Source: Epiperipatus broadwayi (taxonomy: Eukaryota > Onychophora > Udeonychophora > Euonychophora > Peripatidae). Taken from it: a DNA stretch of 64,000 bases. The notes under the pieces are model-generated. The model ran no database searches. It was not told the origin of the DNA and worked only from the letters and a program-made list of their open reading frames with translations. The stretch lies in contig JAQFVV010000287.1 of NCBI GenBank assembly GCA_028023455.1, positions 932,001 to 996,000 on the forward strand, read 5' to 3'. Position numbers and translations under genes: made by a program. Positions 44,133 through 55,859 of the stretch are shown here, piece by piece; position 1 is the first letter of the stretch; each line of letters opens with the position of its first letter.

Positions 44133-44191
44133 ATTCAAGGCTCCTCACTGATGAAGCCCACAAGCCAGAAACTAGTCTGGGGATATTGGAT
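44133..44191 (+). ncRNA. Hammerhead-ribozyme-like module of F (59 nt), core intact
   Basis: Outer stem ATTCAA/TTGGAT has one wobble. Inner stem TCCTCA (44142-44147) pairs with TGGGGA (44178-44183). Core CTGATGA at 44148-44154, GAAA at 44168-44171, stem III CTAG, and predicted GUC cleavage after C44177. Stem II has a G-to-C change in one strand, and the A-A at its base is as in all F copies. Confidence 0.62.
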
Positions 44192-44311
44192 GAGTAGGCA
44201 CTAGATGGGGATTTTATGCACAAGCCTTCTGGCATCCATTGATTACTCTGGCTTGCACTGAGTGGCAATACATATAGAGAGTTTTGCCTGTTTAATAACA
44301 TATCTATACAT

Positions 44312-45680
44312 GTGTGAAAAAAGGCTTTATGATATAATGAACAATAATACACCTATTTATCATATTCTAGATCTGAGTTTGAATACCGACAGAGTAAGAC
44401 TTGTAAATGTATTCAGGTTATATTCAAGTATTTGTCTCATATCTCTCCTAGTCAACCATTCAAAATGGTTGATAAAGTGTAGTTTTAATCTTAGCTAGGA
44501 AAACAAAAGTAGAAAAATATTGAAACTTCAGTACCCAGTTTGGTATTATGTCCTCCTTCATTAAGACCTTTTAGGAAGTTGTTGAAAAGGCTTTTTGTCT
44601 TGCAATGCGCTATTTAAAGACTGTTTATCTTTTGTTGATATACTATATACATAATCAATGAATTAATAAAAATGGAAGTACTATTTATATCAATATACTT
44701 TACCAGAATTAGATTTTGCAAATATAAAATAAGGATTACTTCCAGTTCTTATAAGAATATCCACTGACAAATGATTCTATCAAGGGTGAAATATTCAAAT
44801 GCACACAGATATTTGACGAAACCTCAGTAAATAAGTTAACAACCATGTGTAATAGCGCATTCGTTATTATTAAGATCATTTTCATATTGGCTATCTTTAT
44901 AAATACTGAAAAACGTGAATGCAAATATAGTAGGCTCATTTTATTATTGTAATTCCAACAATAGATGGCAGTGCATTCATACAAATACTGTTTGGATAGT
45001 TTAGCAATTTAATGTTTACATATTTTTAATGCTATATTAATTAGCATATATACATGTTGTATTAAAAAAATTCTTTTAAATAAAGTGTTTTTAGATTTAG
45101 AAAATAAAATTTAAGTCATTTACAACTTTTCTTTTATTTGCTTTTATACGATAAAAAAATACGTGAATGTGTTAATTAAACAAAAATAAAAATTCAGGCA
45201 GTTGTAAATCGGTACTTACATGGGGAAAAAAAAGCAATTTTAATATATATAATAAATTAAGATGTAGATCTTTAAAAAACAACTTTAAATACTTTTCATT
45301 AACTATATATGTTTGATGTAATAAATATTGCATCTATAAAAATTATTAATTGTAACTAAAACATTTAATATATATAGAATACTCATAAACTGCACATAAA
45401 ATTCTAAACGTTTTATACCATTTATTTGAATAAACAAGAAAATAAATAGTATATTTTATTACTAGCAAAGTCACTTTGCTTAGATATAATAGCAAGTTAA
45501 TTTTATTTCTTTAACATTTATACAAAAAGGAAGGGAAAGATACATCTTTCATTTTTTAGCAAAGTGAAAAAAGATAACCTTGTTAATTAAAAAAATGTTG
45601 AATTGCAGGAAATCTATTATTTTACGGTGTTTCAAATAATATATTCTTTATATATATATAAAGACTATAAAAATATTTAT
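44312..45680. other. AT-rich spacer, nothing recognised
   Basis: No supported feature. Confidence 0.4.
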
Positions 45681-45688
45681 TTTCACTA

Positions 45689-45795
45689 GTCTTGCATTGG
45701 TGGTCGAGAAGTCAGCGCCACTGCCTTGCACTTGCAGGCAGTTGCCCGGGTTGCGGGTTCGCGTCCCGGCCGATGCTATGACACTTAAAAAAAAA
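45689..45795 (+). mobile_element. tRNA-derived SINE, family A
   Basis: The head GTCTTGCATTGGTGGTCGAG, B box GGGTTCGCGTCC, and tail CCGATGCTATGACAC plus A run. The flank TTTTCACTA occurs just before the head (about 45680) and just after the A run (about 45802), as the core of an imperfect TSD. Confidence 0.85.
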
Positions 45796-46039
45796 TTATT
45801 TCTTTTCACTATGATATTATTATTCAAAGGGATGCTGTAATTAATCACTATGAGGAAGGTTTATAAATTGTTTAAACTTAAGCATAAATTAAATTATGCA
45901 AAAAGATGTGAAATAAATTATTTATGCAAGTTGAAAACTGACTATTAAAAAAAAAAACAGTATTTTTAACAATATAGAAAGTTTTAATCCATTGTTTGTT
46001 TGCTTGTTTTTTGAAGAGAGCATGAATGAGTGGGTGGAT

Positions 46040-46145
46040 AGAGATAAAACATAAAAATCATGTGTACCGGTTATAAGAGATAGAGTGGATAGCTGAAAGG
46101 AGCTTAAAAGTCTGTGTTCAAATCTCCTATAATTACATCTAAACT
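46040..46145 (+). repeat. H-family end fragment
   Basis: CATGTGTACCGGTTATAAG ... GATAGAGTGGATAGCTG ... AAGTCTGTGTTCAAATC matches the distal end of H. No ribozyme-like module. Confidence 0.65.
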
Positions 46146-46384
46146 CCAAGCATATAAAATATACTCGTATTCAAATATTAAAAATCACACATACAAAAAA
46201 ATAATAATAATCGCAGCAGAAATCATTAAAAGTTTACAAACAGAAATAATATAATTATTACTATTAATAAAATATAACTTAATGGCAAACTTATGTACAA
46301 CTCATATTTCGTAATTCAAAATATTTCATACTTTCGATTTGTAAAATAAGTTTATATGTATATTACATTATTTAGTAATTACAC

Positions 46385-46975
46385 ATTCCACTACACATGC
46401 GCAGTAAGCTAATAAACATTTTAAAGGAATCATCTTCTTTCCAAACACAAGATAAAGTCTTTTAAAAAGATAGAATAAATCCACTTTACCTTTTTATTCT
46501 CTAAGTATAAGCAAATCTTAAGCATTTGGAAATGAGAGCGTGAAGATATTAATTAATCACTTTTAATTCCATTTGCTATGTTTTTATTATTGATGTCTGC
46601 AATTTTTTTACAATTTACTGCACATTCAGTATTAGATGTAATAATAAATGTATATATAATGAGTTATTTATTTATATGTTTTAATCTATAAAAATTTAGC
46701 AGCTATCAATAATAAAAACATAGCAAATGGAATTAAAAGTGATTAATTAATATCTCAGATCTCATTTCCAAATGCTTAAGATTTGCCTATACATATACGT
46801 TTAGGAAAAAGTAGAGTGGATTCATTCTATCTTTTCAAAAGACTTTATCTTGTGTTTGGAAAGGAGATTTCTTAAATGTATTTACTAGTTTACAGCACAT
46901 GTAGTGGCATGATCCCTAAATGAGTGTTAGATTAAAACATAGTGTTATATAAATAAATATCTCTTTATACATGTG
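46385..46975. repeat. G-family foldback, ~220-bp arms
   Basis: The arms (about 46385-46605 and about 46700-46911) are reverse complements with blocks such as CACAAGATAAAGTC and ATTCCATTTGCTATGTTTTT. A non-palindromic tail after the right arm (to about 46975) ends TATATAAATAAATATCTC, like the G copy at 54871-55134. No TSD was identified here. Confidence 0.75.
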
Positions 46976-47549
46976 TTTAATTGCATTTAATGTTTAAAAA
47001 ATTAATTCACAATTGCTTTAATGGGATTTTATAATATAAATGCTACAAGTGGAATCTCATTTCATTCCTAATAAAAATATTTGTTTTATATAATTATCAT
47101 TCCAAATTTGATTTTTTTCTTTATTATAAGCATTATTTGTAAGAAATATTAAAATATTTATTTAAAAAAGTTTGTTAAAGTATCACAATAAAACTGCAAA
47201 AATATGACTTTGTGTAGAGTAGCATTTAACTGGACTTAATTGATTACTTTCTTACAGTCAGTTATTATAATGAAATAAATTTGCTTTTTATTATTATAAA
47301 CATTATTATAATAAGTATTATCAAAAAAAGTAGAAAAAATATCCATAATTTTCAAAACATGGAGAAAAATTATCTACGTTATACCAATAACCCCAAAAAA
47401 CGGCATAAAAATTATACTGTGTGAGCTCAGTTCAAATTAATTTGATTTTTGCAAAATCTTGAGCTGGACATCTGTTCAATTTTTTAATACTGTTGTGGCA
47501 GATTAATAAAAAATAAACACTGTGTGTATGTGCTTTTAAATATATATAT
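46976..47549. other. AT-rich spacer, nothing recognised
   Basis: No supported feature. A short TA run at 47541-47552 adjoins the LINE target site. Confidence 0.4.
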
Positions 47550-47561
47550 ATATGCTAAATG

Positions 47562-50500
47562 GTTGCAGAAAGGAGTTTGCTATTAACTGAAAGGAGACCC
47601 TTTGATTCCTCTTGGAGGCCTTAAAGGAACCGAGCAGGGCAAATTCCTAATGTCCACTCCATACGTTCTTGTCGTTGCAGCTGTTATTACTATATGTTTA
47701 TTCATATAGTATACGAACATGGATGGGCTGCTCACCAACACGCATTAGCCAGCGTGGTGAGTTTATTGGCTTTTTACCTCTGAGTTTAAGATCAAGAAAC
47801 ACCATGGTCTTTCTTCTCAGTGCCTGATAAGGCAGAATGAATGTTTGTGTAAATGATAAAGATTTTTCCCAATTATACAATTATGACAGACAAAAATAAA
47901 GCATGGCCCTTAATCCCAGGAGGCTGTAAAGTCACCAACCAAGGCAGCGGTTGGTGGCCGAAGGCGGAGGGTGCTAAGAATATCCTGGAGGTGGACCCAG
48001 GCTGCCATTTGATGACGACTTTTTATTTAGGTACTTACAACTGCAGATCACTTTCAAGTGAAGGAAGATTGCAAGAATTAGAAGAAGAACTCTCTTATAT
48101 TAAATGGGATATTATTGGACTTTGTGAAGTTAGAAGAAAAGGTGAAGAGACAATTGATTTAAAAAGTGGACATATGCTCTATTATAAAGGCACAAATATT
48201 GGAAATACAAGTGGAGTAGGATTCATTATAAATAAAAAGTGGAAGAACAATATTGTGGAGATTGATGGTGTATCAGACAGAGTGGCAAGATTAGTTATAC
48301 AACTTAATAGCAGATATCAAATGCAGATAATTCAGGTTTATGCCCCAACAAGTTCTCACAGTGATGAAGTAGTAGAAGATTTTTATATGGATGTACAAAA
48401 GGCTTTTGATCAGAGTAAACAACATTTTAAAATTGTTATGGGAGATTTTAATGCTAGAATTGGTAAACAAATGAAAGATGAAAGTGTTGTAGGTAATTTT
48501 GGTTATGGTAATAGAAATGAGAGAGGACATAGACTTGTGGAGTTTGCAGAGAAGGAAAAACTTTATATTATGAATTCTTTTTTTGAGAAAAATGTTAGAA
48601 GGAAATGGACATGGAAGCATCCAAATGAAGGTACAGCAGAATTGGATTATATTTTGACTAACAGGAAATACATATTTCAAGATTGTAATGTTCTTAATAA
48701 ATTTAACACAGGAAGTGATCATCGATTAGTAAGGGGTAAGATACATGTTAATGTAAAACTAGAGAGACAAAAATTATTAAGAAAAACTATATTTACAGTT
48801 GATATTCCTAATCTTCAGAAACATTCTAATGAATTTAAATTAGAACTTACAAATCGGTTTCAAGTATTAGTAGATTTTGAACATGATTCAGATTTGAATG
48901 AAATTAATATGAAAATAACTGATACACTTTTAAAAACTGCAACAAAGATAGCTGGTAGAAAAAAGCAGCAATTGACTAATAAAATTTCTACTGAGACTAG
49001 AGAACTTATGAAGAAAAGAAGGAATATGAAGATATGCAAGAATGATGCATTAAAAAGAATTGAATATCTCGAATTTTGTAAAATGGTGCGGAAAAGAGTT
49101 GAAAATGATATAAGAAAGTATAACTGTGAACTAGCAAGAAAAGCTGTAGAAGAAAATAAAAGTCTTAAGAATGTAAAACAACATTTTGGTATTGGTAGGA
49201 AATTTATATCTGCAATAAGGAAAAAAGATGGAATTATTACTAAAAAGAGGGATGACATTATGAAATTGGTAGAAGATTTTTATCAAGAATTATATAGTAA
49301 TAAAGAACAAGTACCTCCTATATCTATTACATCTTCCGAATTGCCCAGAATTTTAAATGAAGAAGTGAGAAATGCAATTAAATGTATGAAAAAAGGAAAG
49401 GCTCCAGGTAATGATGGAATTATAATTGATATATTAAAAGAAGCAGGTGAAGAAACAGAAAAAATATTAGCAAAGTTATATACCAAATGTCTAAATGATA
49501 AAGATGTACCGGATGATTGGAAGAATGCAGTAATAATATTAATATTTAAAAAAGGTGATAAAGAAGATATTAGAAATTACAGACCTATCAGCCTTTATCA
49601 GTTTTATATAAAATTTTTACCAAGATAATTACAACTCGTCTACAGAGAACCTTGGATTTTCACCAACCAAGAGAACAAGCTGGATTTAAAAGTGGTTTTA
49701 GTACAGTAGATCATATTCAAGTATTGAGAGAAGTTATAGAAAGGACAAATGAATATGAGTTGTCATTATGTTTTGGATTTGTAGATTATGAAAAGGCATT
49801 TGATTCTATAAACATTTCTTCAGTGATTAAAGCATTGGATCATCAAGGTATAGATCCAGGATATTGTCATATTTTAAAGAATATTTATAAAAATGCAACA
49901 GCAACAATTAGATTACATAATGATACTGGGACTGGGAAAGTCAACATTGAGAAAGGTGTAAGACAAGGTGACTCCATATCTCCAAAACTTTTTACAGCAG
50001 TGCTGCAAGAAGTATTTTGTGGATTAAAATGGGAAACTAAAGGAGTGAAAGTAAATGGAGATTATTTAAGTCATTTAGATTTCGCAGATGATGTAGTTGT
50101 TTTTGCAAATAATGCTTCCGAGCTGCAGGAAATGTTGCAGGAGTTATCAGATGAAAGTAGGAAAGTAGGACTAAAGATAAATGTTAAAAAGACTAAAGTA
50201 ATGTTTAATCGATTTGCTCCAAATATGAAAATAAAGATTGATTATGATGAATTAGAAGAAGTTAAGAGTTACAAATACCTTGGTCAGATTATTAATACAG
50301 ATGGAAACATAATAGAGGAAATTAATCATAGAATTAAACTTGGTTGGAGTGCTTTTGGTAGAAATAACTTGATATTAAAAGGAAATATGCCTATGTGTTT
50401 GAAAAGAAAGGTTTTTAACAAATGTGTTTTACCAGTTCTTACTTATGGATCTGAGACTTGGACACTTAATAGAAGATCAATACAGAGACTTCAGACCACT

Positions 50501-50865
50501 CAAAGAAGTATGGAGAGATGTATGTTGGGAGTAACAAGAAGAGATCGAAAATGCAATGTATGGGTAAGAGAACAAACAGGTGTTACTGACCTCATTGAAA
50601 AAATTAAAAGATTGAAGTGGAGTTGGGCTGGACATATTGCTAGAAGAGATGATAATAGATGGACAATTGAAATTTTAAACTGGATTCCAAGAGATTGTAA
50701 AAGACCCAGAAGGAGACCACATGTAAGATGGATGGATGAAATAAGAAAATGTGTAGGGGTGATGTGGAGAAGAGAAGCTAAAGATCGGAGAAGATGGATT
50801 AAACTTGGAGAGACCTTCATCCTGCAGTGGATTGATAATGGTTGATAATGATGATGATGATGATG
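47562..50865 (+). mobile_element. Full-length RTE-like LINE (copy 2), 3,304 bp
   Basis: The exact 12 bp duplication ATATGCTAAATG is at 47550-47561 and 50866-50877. The 5' leader (47562-48011) starts GTTGCAGAAAGGAGTTTGC as in copy 1. The 3' tail is (TGATGA)n directly after the stop codon. It is inverted relative to copy 1, about 24 kb away, with very high similarity by eye. Confidence 0.93.
48012..50845 (+). pseudogene. LINE endonuclease-reverse transcriptase, one frameshift
   Basis: Reading starts at the ATG at 48012 ([11 protein letters not shown]), or upstream in the same frame at 47853. The upstream stretch is not conserved in frame in copy 1, so I prefer 48012. Endonuclease motifs: [44 protein letters not shown]. 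The frame shifts near 49595, where a run of four T in copy 1 is three T here, changing the end of NYRPISL. The second frame (49652-50845) carries [28 protein letters not shown] and the C-terminal WAGHIARRDDNRW region. Apart from this 1-nt deletion no stop is seen, in contrast to copy 1, which has two nonsense changes but no shift. Combined length is about 944 residues. Confidence 0.93.
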
Positions 50866-50992
50866 ATATGCTAAATGTTATAAAAAGAATATTTTATTTA
50901 AATAAAATTACAATTATTATTTATAAGTGTAGCAGTATTTTCTAATTCGGGGGGGGGGGAGCAGTTACCTCCAAACCATCTATCATCTGGAA

Positions 50993-51445
50993 CAGTGGCC
51001 AGCAACCGGTGGACCACTAGTGGTCTGTGATGTAATTTTAATGGTTCACAAAAAATTCAGATATTATTTAAATTTTCTAAGCTCATTTAATAAAATTTTT
51101 AATAAATAATAATTTTTGTTTAAGCTGTATTATTATATGTAAAATAGAACGAGAACATTATATTGCTAATTGATTTATTATGAAATACTACTGTGACTTG
51201 TAAAACATCTACCTCAAAGGCATTCAATTAACTTCTACTCAGTCAGCGGCATAGAAAAAGTAAAATAATACCAAATTCTGCACAATTGACTAAGCATCAA
51301 ATTTGTCTATGGTGCATCCTAGTGTTAAAATTAAAACTGATATATAAATGAATATATATGCATATCATATTCAATGCTCATATTAATTTGTATCTTTAAA
51401 AATTATGTTAGTGGTCTGCAATATCTAAAAGATTGATGACCACTG
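50993..51445. mobile_element. hAT-like MITE, 453 bp
   Basis: Ends CAGTGGCCAGCAACC and, inverted, CAGTGGTCATCAATC, of the Charlie type CAGTGGTC. The flanking octamers ATCTGGAA (50985-50992) and ATCTAGAT (51446-51453) agree at 6 of 8, consistent with an old hAT TSD. Non-coding. An 11-base G run lies just upstream (50949-50959). Confidence 0.72.
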
Positions 51446-51453
51446 ATCTAGAT

Positions 51454-53320
51454 AACAATCTAAAAACAGATAATTTTAGCCTTCTATGATTTTGCAAGAA
51501 AATTAATAATTATGAACATTAATTATCTCCTGGATGATAATCCAAAAACAGTAACTTAAAGGATTTCTGGGATTGATTTTAAAACTTATAAATGAAAGCA
51601 AATTTTATCTGAGATGCAGAGGATAATTTGGAAATGTAGAAATAACCCATAAACATGAAGACTTGGACAAACCTTCATACCCAGCTACATCCCAACTGAT
51701 GGTAAAATTGCAGGTCACCTCATTCTAAATTATAATTAAAAGTAAGCCTTCAGGCAAACTGTTAGTATAAGTAATATGTGCTAAATTGTAAATAAAGTAT
51801 ATATATATACCTTATATGATTTTGCTAATATTAATATATTAAATATTTATATTAAAAAGTTGTTTAAACTATTTTGCTCTAGTCGTCTCTTTATTTATTA
51901 AGTATGTTTGTTTGTATTCTCATTCAAACCAAAATAATTTGAGAGTTCAGACACAATAAAAGCATATGAAAAATTATAGTGGTATCATATACCAGTTGTA
52001 GTCATTACAGGTTAAATATTTGCCAATTGGATGCTTTTTATATACAAGTAGACCATCAATTGAAAACTATAATTCAAAATATTATCTAAACAAAGTTTCA
52101 ATGTTGATTATTAACTTCTGCAATGCATAAATTAGTTTTATATAAAGAAAAAACAATAAATATTTATAAATTAATAAGCCTAATTACAATGAGGTGATTT
52201 CTTTTTTATATATTAATAGTTTGAATTATGATAAAAAGACAAAATATCTATTTTTAAAATGAAATTTGAAAAAAATCACAAATTAAAAACAACAACCTGG
52301 AATCAGGGATTTCAGATTAAGTGTTTTATCTGGATATATTTCATTAAAAAAATGTAAGTGAAAGATCTTAAATTATAACTTTAAAGTTTTTGTACAACTT
52401 AAGAAAACTTTAAAACAATACTTTTTGGAAAAAAATCTATAACATTTATTTTGTGCAAACTTCACATCATAATTTAAAATCTGACTTCAGAAAAAAATCA
52501 TTTTTATATCATTCGTGTTTTGCATGTGAAAGATATGTTGTTTTGTAGCTTTCCTTGGAAAACTTTTTAGTTTCAATACTGATTCAGAAAGTTTAGCTTA
52601 ATTTCAAATTCACCATTTTCTCCTTTATTTGGTAAAATAAATATTCTACAACAATCAGGAACAAAATAACAGAAATAAAATATAATAAAACCATAGTGAT
52701 GAATGAAACAGACAAGTACTCGTAAAACAACTTATAATAGATTAGAGCTCAAAACTAGCACGTTTGTAATCATCGGTGGTGAGGTTTGATTTTAAACAAT
52801 AATATTGAGAAAATTCTATTTAGTCTAGAAAAAAGAATGAAGAGAAAACATATTGTACATCTTTCAAAAATAAAAAAATAATGAAAACTGCCCATGTGCA
52901 AAAACTTTATGCTATGATAAAATGATACACTAAGAAACAAAAAAGCTGGGAAGAAATAACATTTAGTTCCAATACTAAAAACACAAAACTAAATAAGTAG
53001 AAAAATGAAAATAATGAAAACAAATCCTAGACTTCCCTGTACATATATATTAATTTATTAGCTATGATTTTAAAGAAATGTTGCATAAATTATATTTAAT
53101 TTTAAAATCATGTATAATATTTTAACACTATACAACAAATTTGAAATAGAAAGATTTTAATCATTACTCTCATGAAGACTAAAAAAAAATTGCTGAATTT
53201 TTAAATCACTTAGTACTATTTGTTTAGAGAATAAGCATTCATATAATATTATGAATGAGATATTTTATTAGCTCATTATTTAACTAAAATATAAGATGTT
53301 ACATAATAGCCAACTTATGA
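51454..53320. other. AT-rich spacer, nothing recognised
   Basis: No supported feature. Confidence 0.4.
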
Positions 53321-53904
53321 ACTATAACAATATAAGCTTGCATGACTAGTTTCAAGGAATCTTCCATCATCAGCTGTACCAATCTAAACATCAGAAACCA
53401 CAAATCTGAATAGGCTTGAATATTATTTATATTAAGCAAATTTCATTTGCTTTATTTCAAAGTGTAGTTCAATATTATACTCTCATTCATAATAATCTAT
53501 AATTATTCACATGTGAAAATACTGAGTGAATGATTCAATGAATGAAGCATCCCAATACTTGATATAAAATTATTTTCACTGTAGAAATTCTAGGTTAATT
53601 TTGTATTATTATGTGTATATATTAAAATGTAAATATAATACAGTTTGACTAAAATTAAAAAATATTTTAATAACACAATGTGTATTTTTAAGAACTTCTA
53701 GAAGATTGTTGAACATTCACATCAAAGTTAATTAATAAAATTAAACATTGATAGGGGAGGGGGTATTTGCTTAATAATATGCTATATTCATATATGAACA
53801 TTTTCTGCTGAAAATTACTCTCCTTCAAACAAATATTTAAAGACATTCGAAACGATCTAAAAATATCAAGTTGATTTTTGTCAACTAGCTTCATTAGGTG
53901 ACTC

Positions 53905-54050
53905 ACATCATCAAATCACCTCAAAAGTCTTCATCAGTCATTATTTATCTATTGTATTTTACTACGATTTAATCTAACAAGTGTATTATTTTAATGATTT
54001 ATCATCTTTTGCATAAAAACAAATATATCTTTTAATAATTTGCATATGTG
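53905..54050. repeat. Dispersed repeat shared with 58785-58925
   Basis: Both contain CTTCATCA, a TATTTATC block and ACGATTTAATCTAACAAGTG-like sequence (ACAATTTAATCTACAAGTG in the second). The class is unknown. Confidence 0.45.
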
Positions 54051-54314
54051 AAAAAATAGGATGAAGTTAAAATAATAACCCAATAGAACTGAAGAATGCT
54101 GATCTTTAACTGACTTTGAATTTTATCTCTGAGCTAATATTAACATGATACTATGTAGCTAATAAATACGATAGTAGTAATGGTTAACATTGCCATGTTT
54201 ATTCAAAAAATAGTAGCTACTCATTAAGGTTGTACAAAAAAATGTAGACTGGTAAATGAAGTCCTAATTACTGTTACAATACTTCTATTTAAATTGTTTT
54301 AAATATATTTTGCT

Positions 54315-54413
54315 TGTCAAGTATTGGTGGTCGAGAGGTCAGCGTTCACTGCTTTACAAGCAGTTGTCCTGGGTTAGTGGGTTCACTTCCCGGCTGATGC
54401 TATGACACATGAG
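54315..54413 (+). mobile_element. tRNA-derived SINE, family A, no poly-A
   Basis: The head GTCAAGTATTGGTGGTCGAG, B-box region GGGTTCACTTCC and CTGATGCTATGACACATG are clear. The tail is followed by a TA run and (TTG)n rather than A. A TSD is not clear. Confidence 0.82.
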
Positions 54414-54870
54414 AAATATATATATATTGTTGTTGTTGTTGTTGTATAACTGATACACAGTAGGAGTGAAGTCTTAAATTAATATAAAGATATTTAAAAT
54501 CACTTATTAGCTTTCTTTGTTAAAAATATATATATATACTTTCAGTCTCTTGTAAAAATAAATACTATAGCATAACAGTGAGAAAAAAATTAAATATCAG
54601 CCTAAAGAAATAATTATAAAAAACAAATATATTTTTGTTATTAAGAACACTACCAAAAATGTAATGTCATTTGGGGAAAAAAAAAGTTTCATATCCTTTC
54701 CTAATATGTGTAATGTCGTATGCTGTTTATATCAACCAGTTGTAGAATGTTGCAGTCCAAAATTAATGATTCTTAAATCAAAGCTCTACTTGTTATTCCT
54801 GAACCACTAATTGCCATCTATGACATAAACTACTATGTATGGAAGATAAATTTATACAGATACTGTTTAA

Positions 54871-55134
54871 AGCTAATTCACGTGCGTTTTATGAATCTTC
54901 ACACTTTCATTTCCAGTGCTTAAGATTTGCCCACACTTAAGCGTTTGGGTTGAAAGAATAGGTGGATTCATTCTATTCTATTCTTTCACAAAGACTTTAT
55001 CTTGTGTTGGAAGTGAAAGTAATCATTTATTATTAAGATTCATAAAGTGCATGTGAATTAGCTTGAAAAGCTGCTCTTTAGTTTATTACAATTCATAAAC
55101 ATCGCGCCTGCTATATAAAATAAATGTCTCATTT
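54871..55134. mobile_element. G-family element, 264 bp, with 15-bp TSD
   Basis: The exact direct repeat ACAGATACTGTTTAA is at 54856-54870 and 55135-55149. The first part is a hairpin (arms start AGCTAATTCAC, end GTGAATTAGCT at 55063) with centre homologous to the 46385-46975 foldback. A ~70 bp single-stranded tail ends ATAAATGTCTCATT. The TSD length suggests retroposition. No tRNA-like promoter or poly-A. Confidence 0.7.
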
Positions 55135-55319
55135 ACAGATACTGTTTAATAAAATTAAAATATTTAATTTTGAAATTGGACTGTACAAGAATACAATAAA
55201 GCATGGCAACGTGAAAAGATAAATTAAGATTACTCAAAATACATTAATAATAATATCTAATAAACTCAAAGGCATACCATAATAATAATAATGTCTGCAT
55301 AACAACTACTAGACTGATT

Positions 55320-55410
55320 TTGTACTTACAGAGGGCAATATCTTTGGAATAAATTGTCTTCTATCTGTTTGGCTGGGTTCCTAGTTTTCTTTGTATACTT
55401 TTATACCTTG
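55320..55410. repeat. Dispersed repeat shared with 57410-57500
   Basis: Both copies contain AGAGGGCA, CTTCTATCT and TTGGCTGG at similar spacing. Boundaries and class are unknown. Confidence 0.4.
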
Positions 55411-55752
55411 GTTTGCCTTTAGGTTATTTATGTTTGGCCACTGATGTATAAATACTTGTTTTTACAATTCAAATACTAATCAAGATCTAAACAGAATCAC
55501 AAGGCTCCTGTTAAATATAAAAGTTTTTAACATTATAGGACTGGTTTAATTACTTTTGCTTTTCCGACACAAATGGCATCTTTTTTTTTTTTTTTCTTAT
55601 CTTTAAACACGTTTTTATCTTATGAGTAGATCTTGTTTTCCTTTGTTATTTTTAGAATGATGAGCTTTAGGCCTTTCTATTTATAGAGTGTATATTCTTA
55701 TCATTTTCTGTTATTTGTTCTAATTGCCTATAAGAAAAGCATGCTGGTGTCT

Positions 55753-55848
55753 GTCAAGCGTTGGTGGCTTAGTGGTTAGCATAGCTGCCTTCCAAGCAGC
55801 TGCCACGGGTTCGCTTCCTGGTCAACGCATTTGACACGTGGAAAAAAA
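55753..55848 (+). mobile_element. tRNA-derived SINE, family B
   Basis: The head GTCAAGCGTTGGTGGCTTAG, TAGCATAGCTGCC, B box GGGTTCGCTTCC, and GTCAACGCATTTGACACGTG plus A run. AAGAAAAGCATGCT upstream (about 55733) and AAGAAAAGCACGCT downstream are probably the TSD, with a few extra bases before the head. Confidence 0.85.
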
Positions 55849-55859
55849 GAAAAGAAAAG

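Larger units (their letters stand above)
43388..44301. repeat. F-family copy 7, 914-bp near-palindrome with 10-bp TSD
   Basis: Two complete F units in opposite orientation (about 43430-43810 minus, about 43920-44300 plus) flank a ~110 bp centre. The exact direct repeat ATCTATACAT is at 43378-43387 and 44302-44311, showing that the inverted dimer inserted as one unit. A transcript could form ~380 bp of imperfect double-stranded RNA. Each arm has a hammerhead-like module. Confidence 0.82.

Noticed and set aside
7189-55848. tRNA-like segments as functional tRNA genes
   Set aside because: They lack complete cloverleaf folds and have SINE bodies, poly-A tails and target duplications, so they are SINEs.
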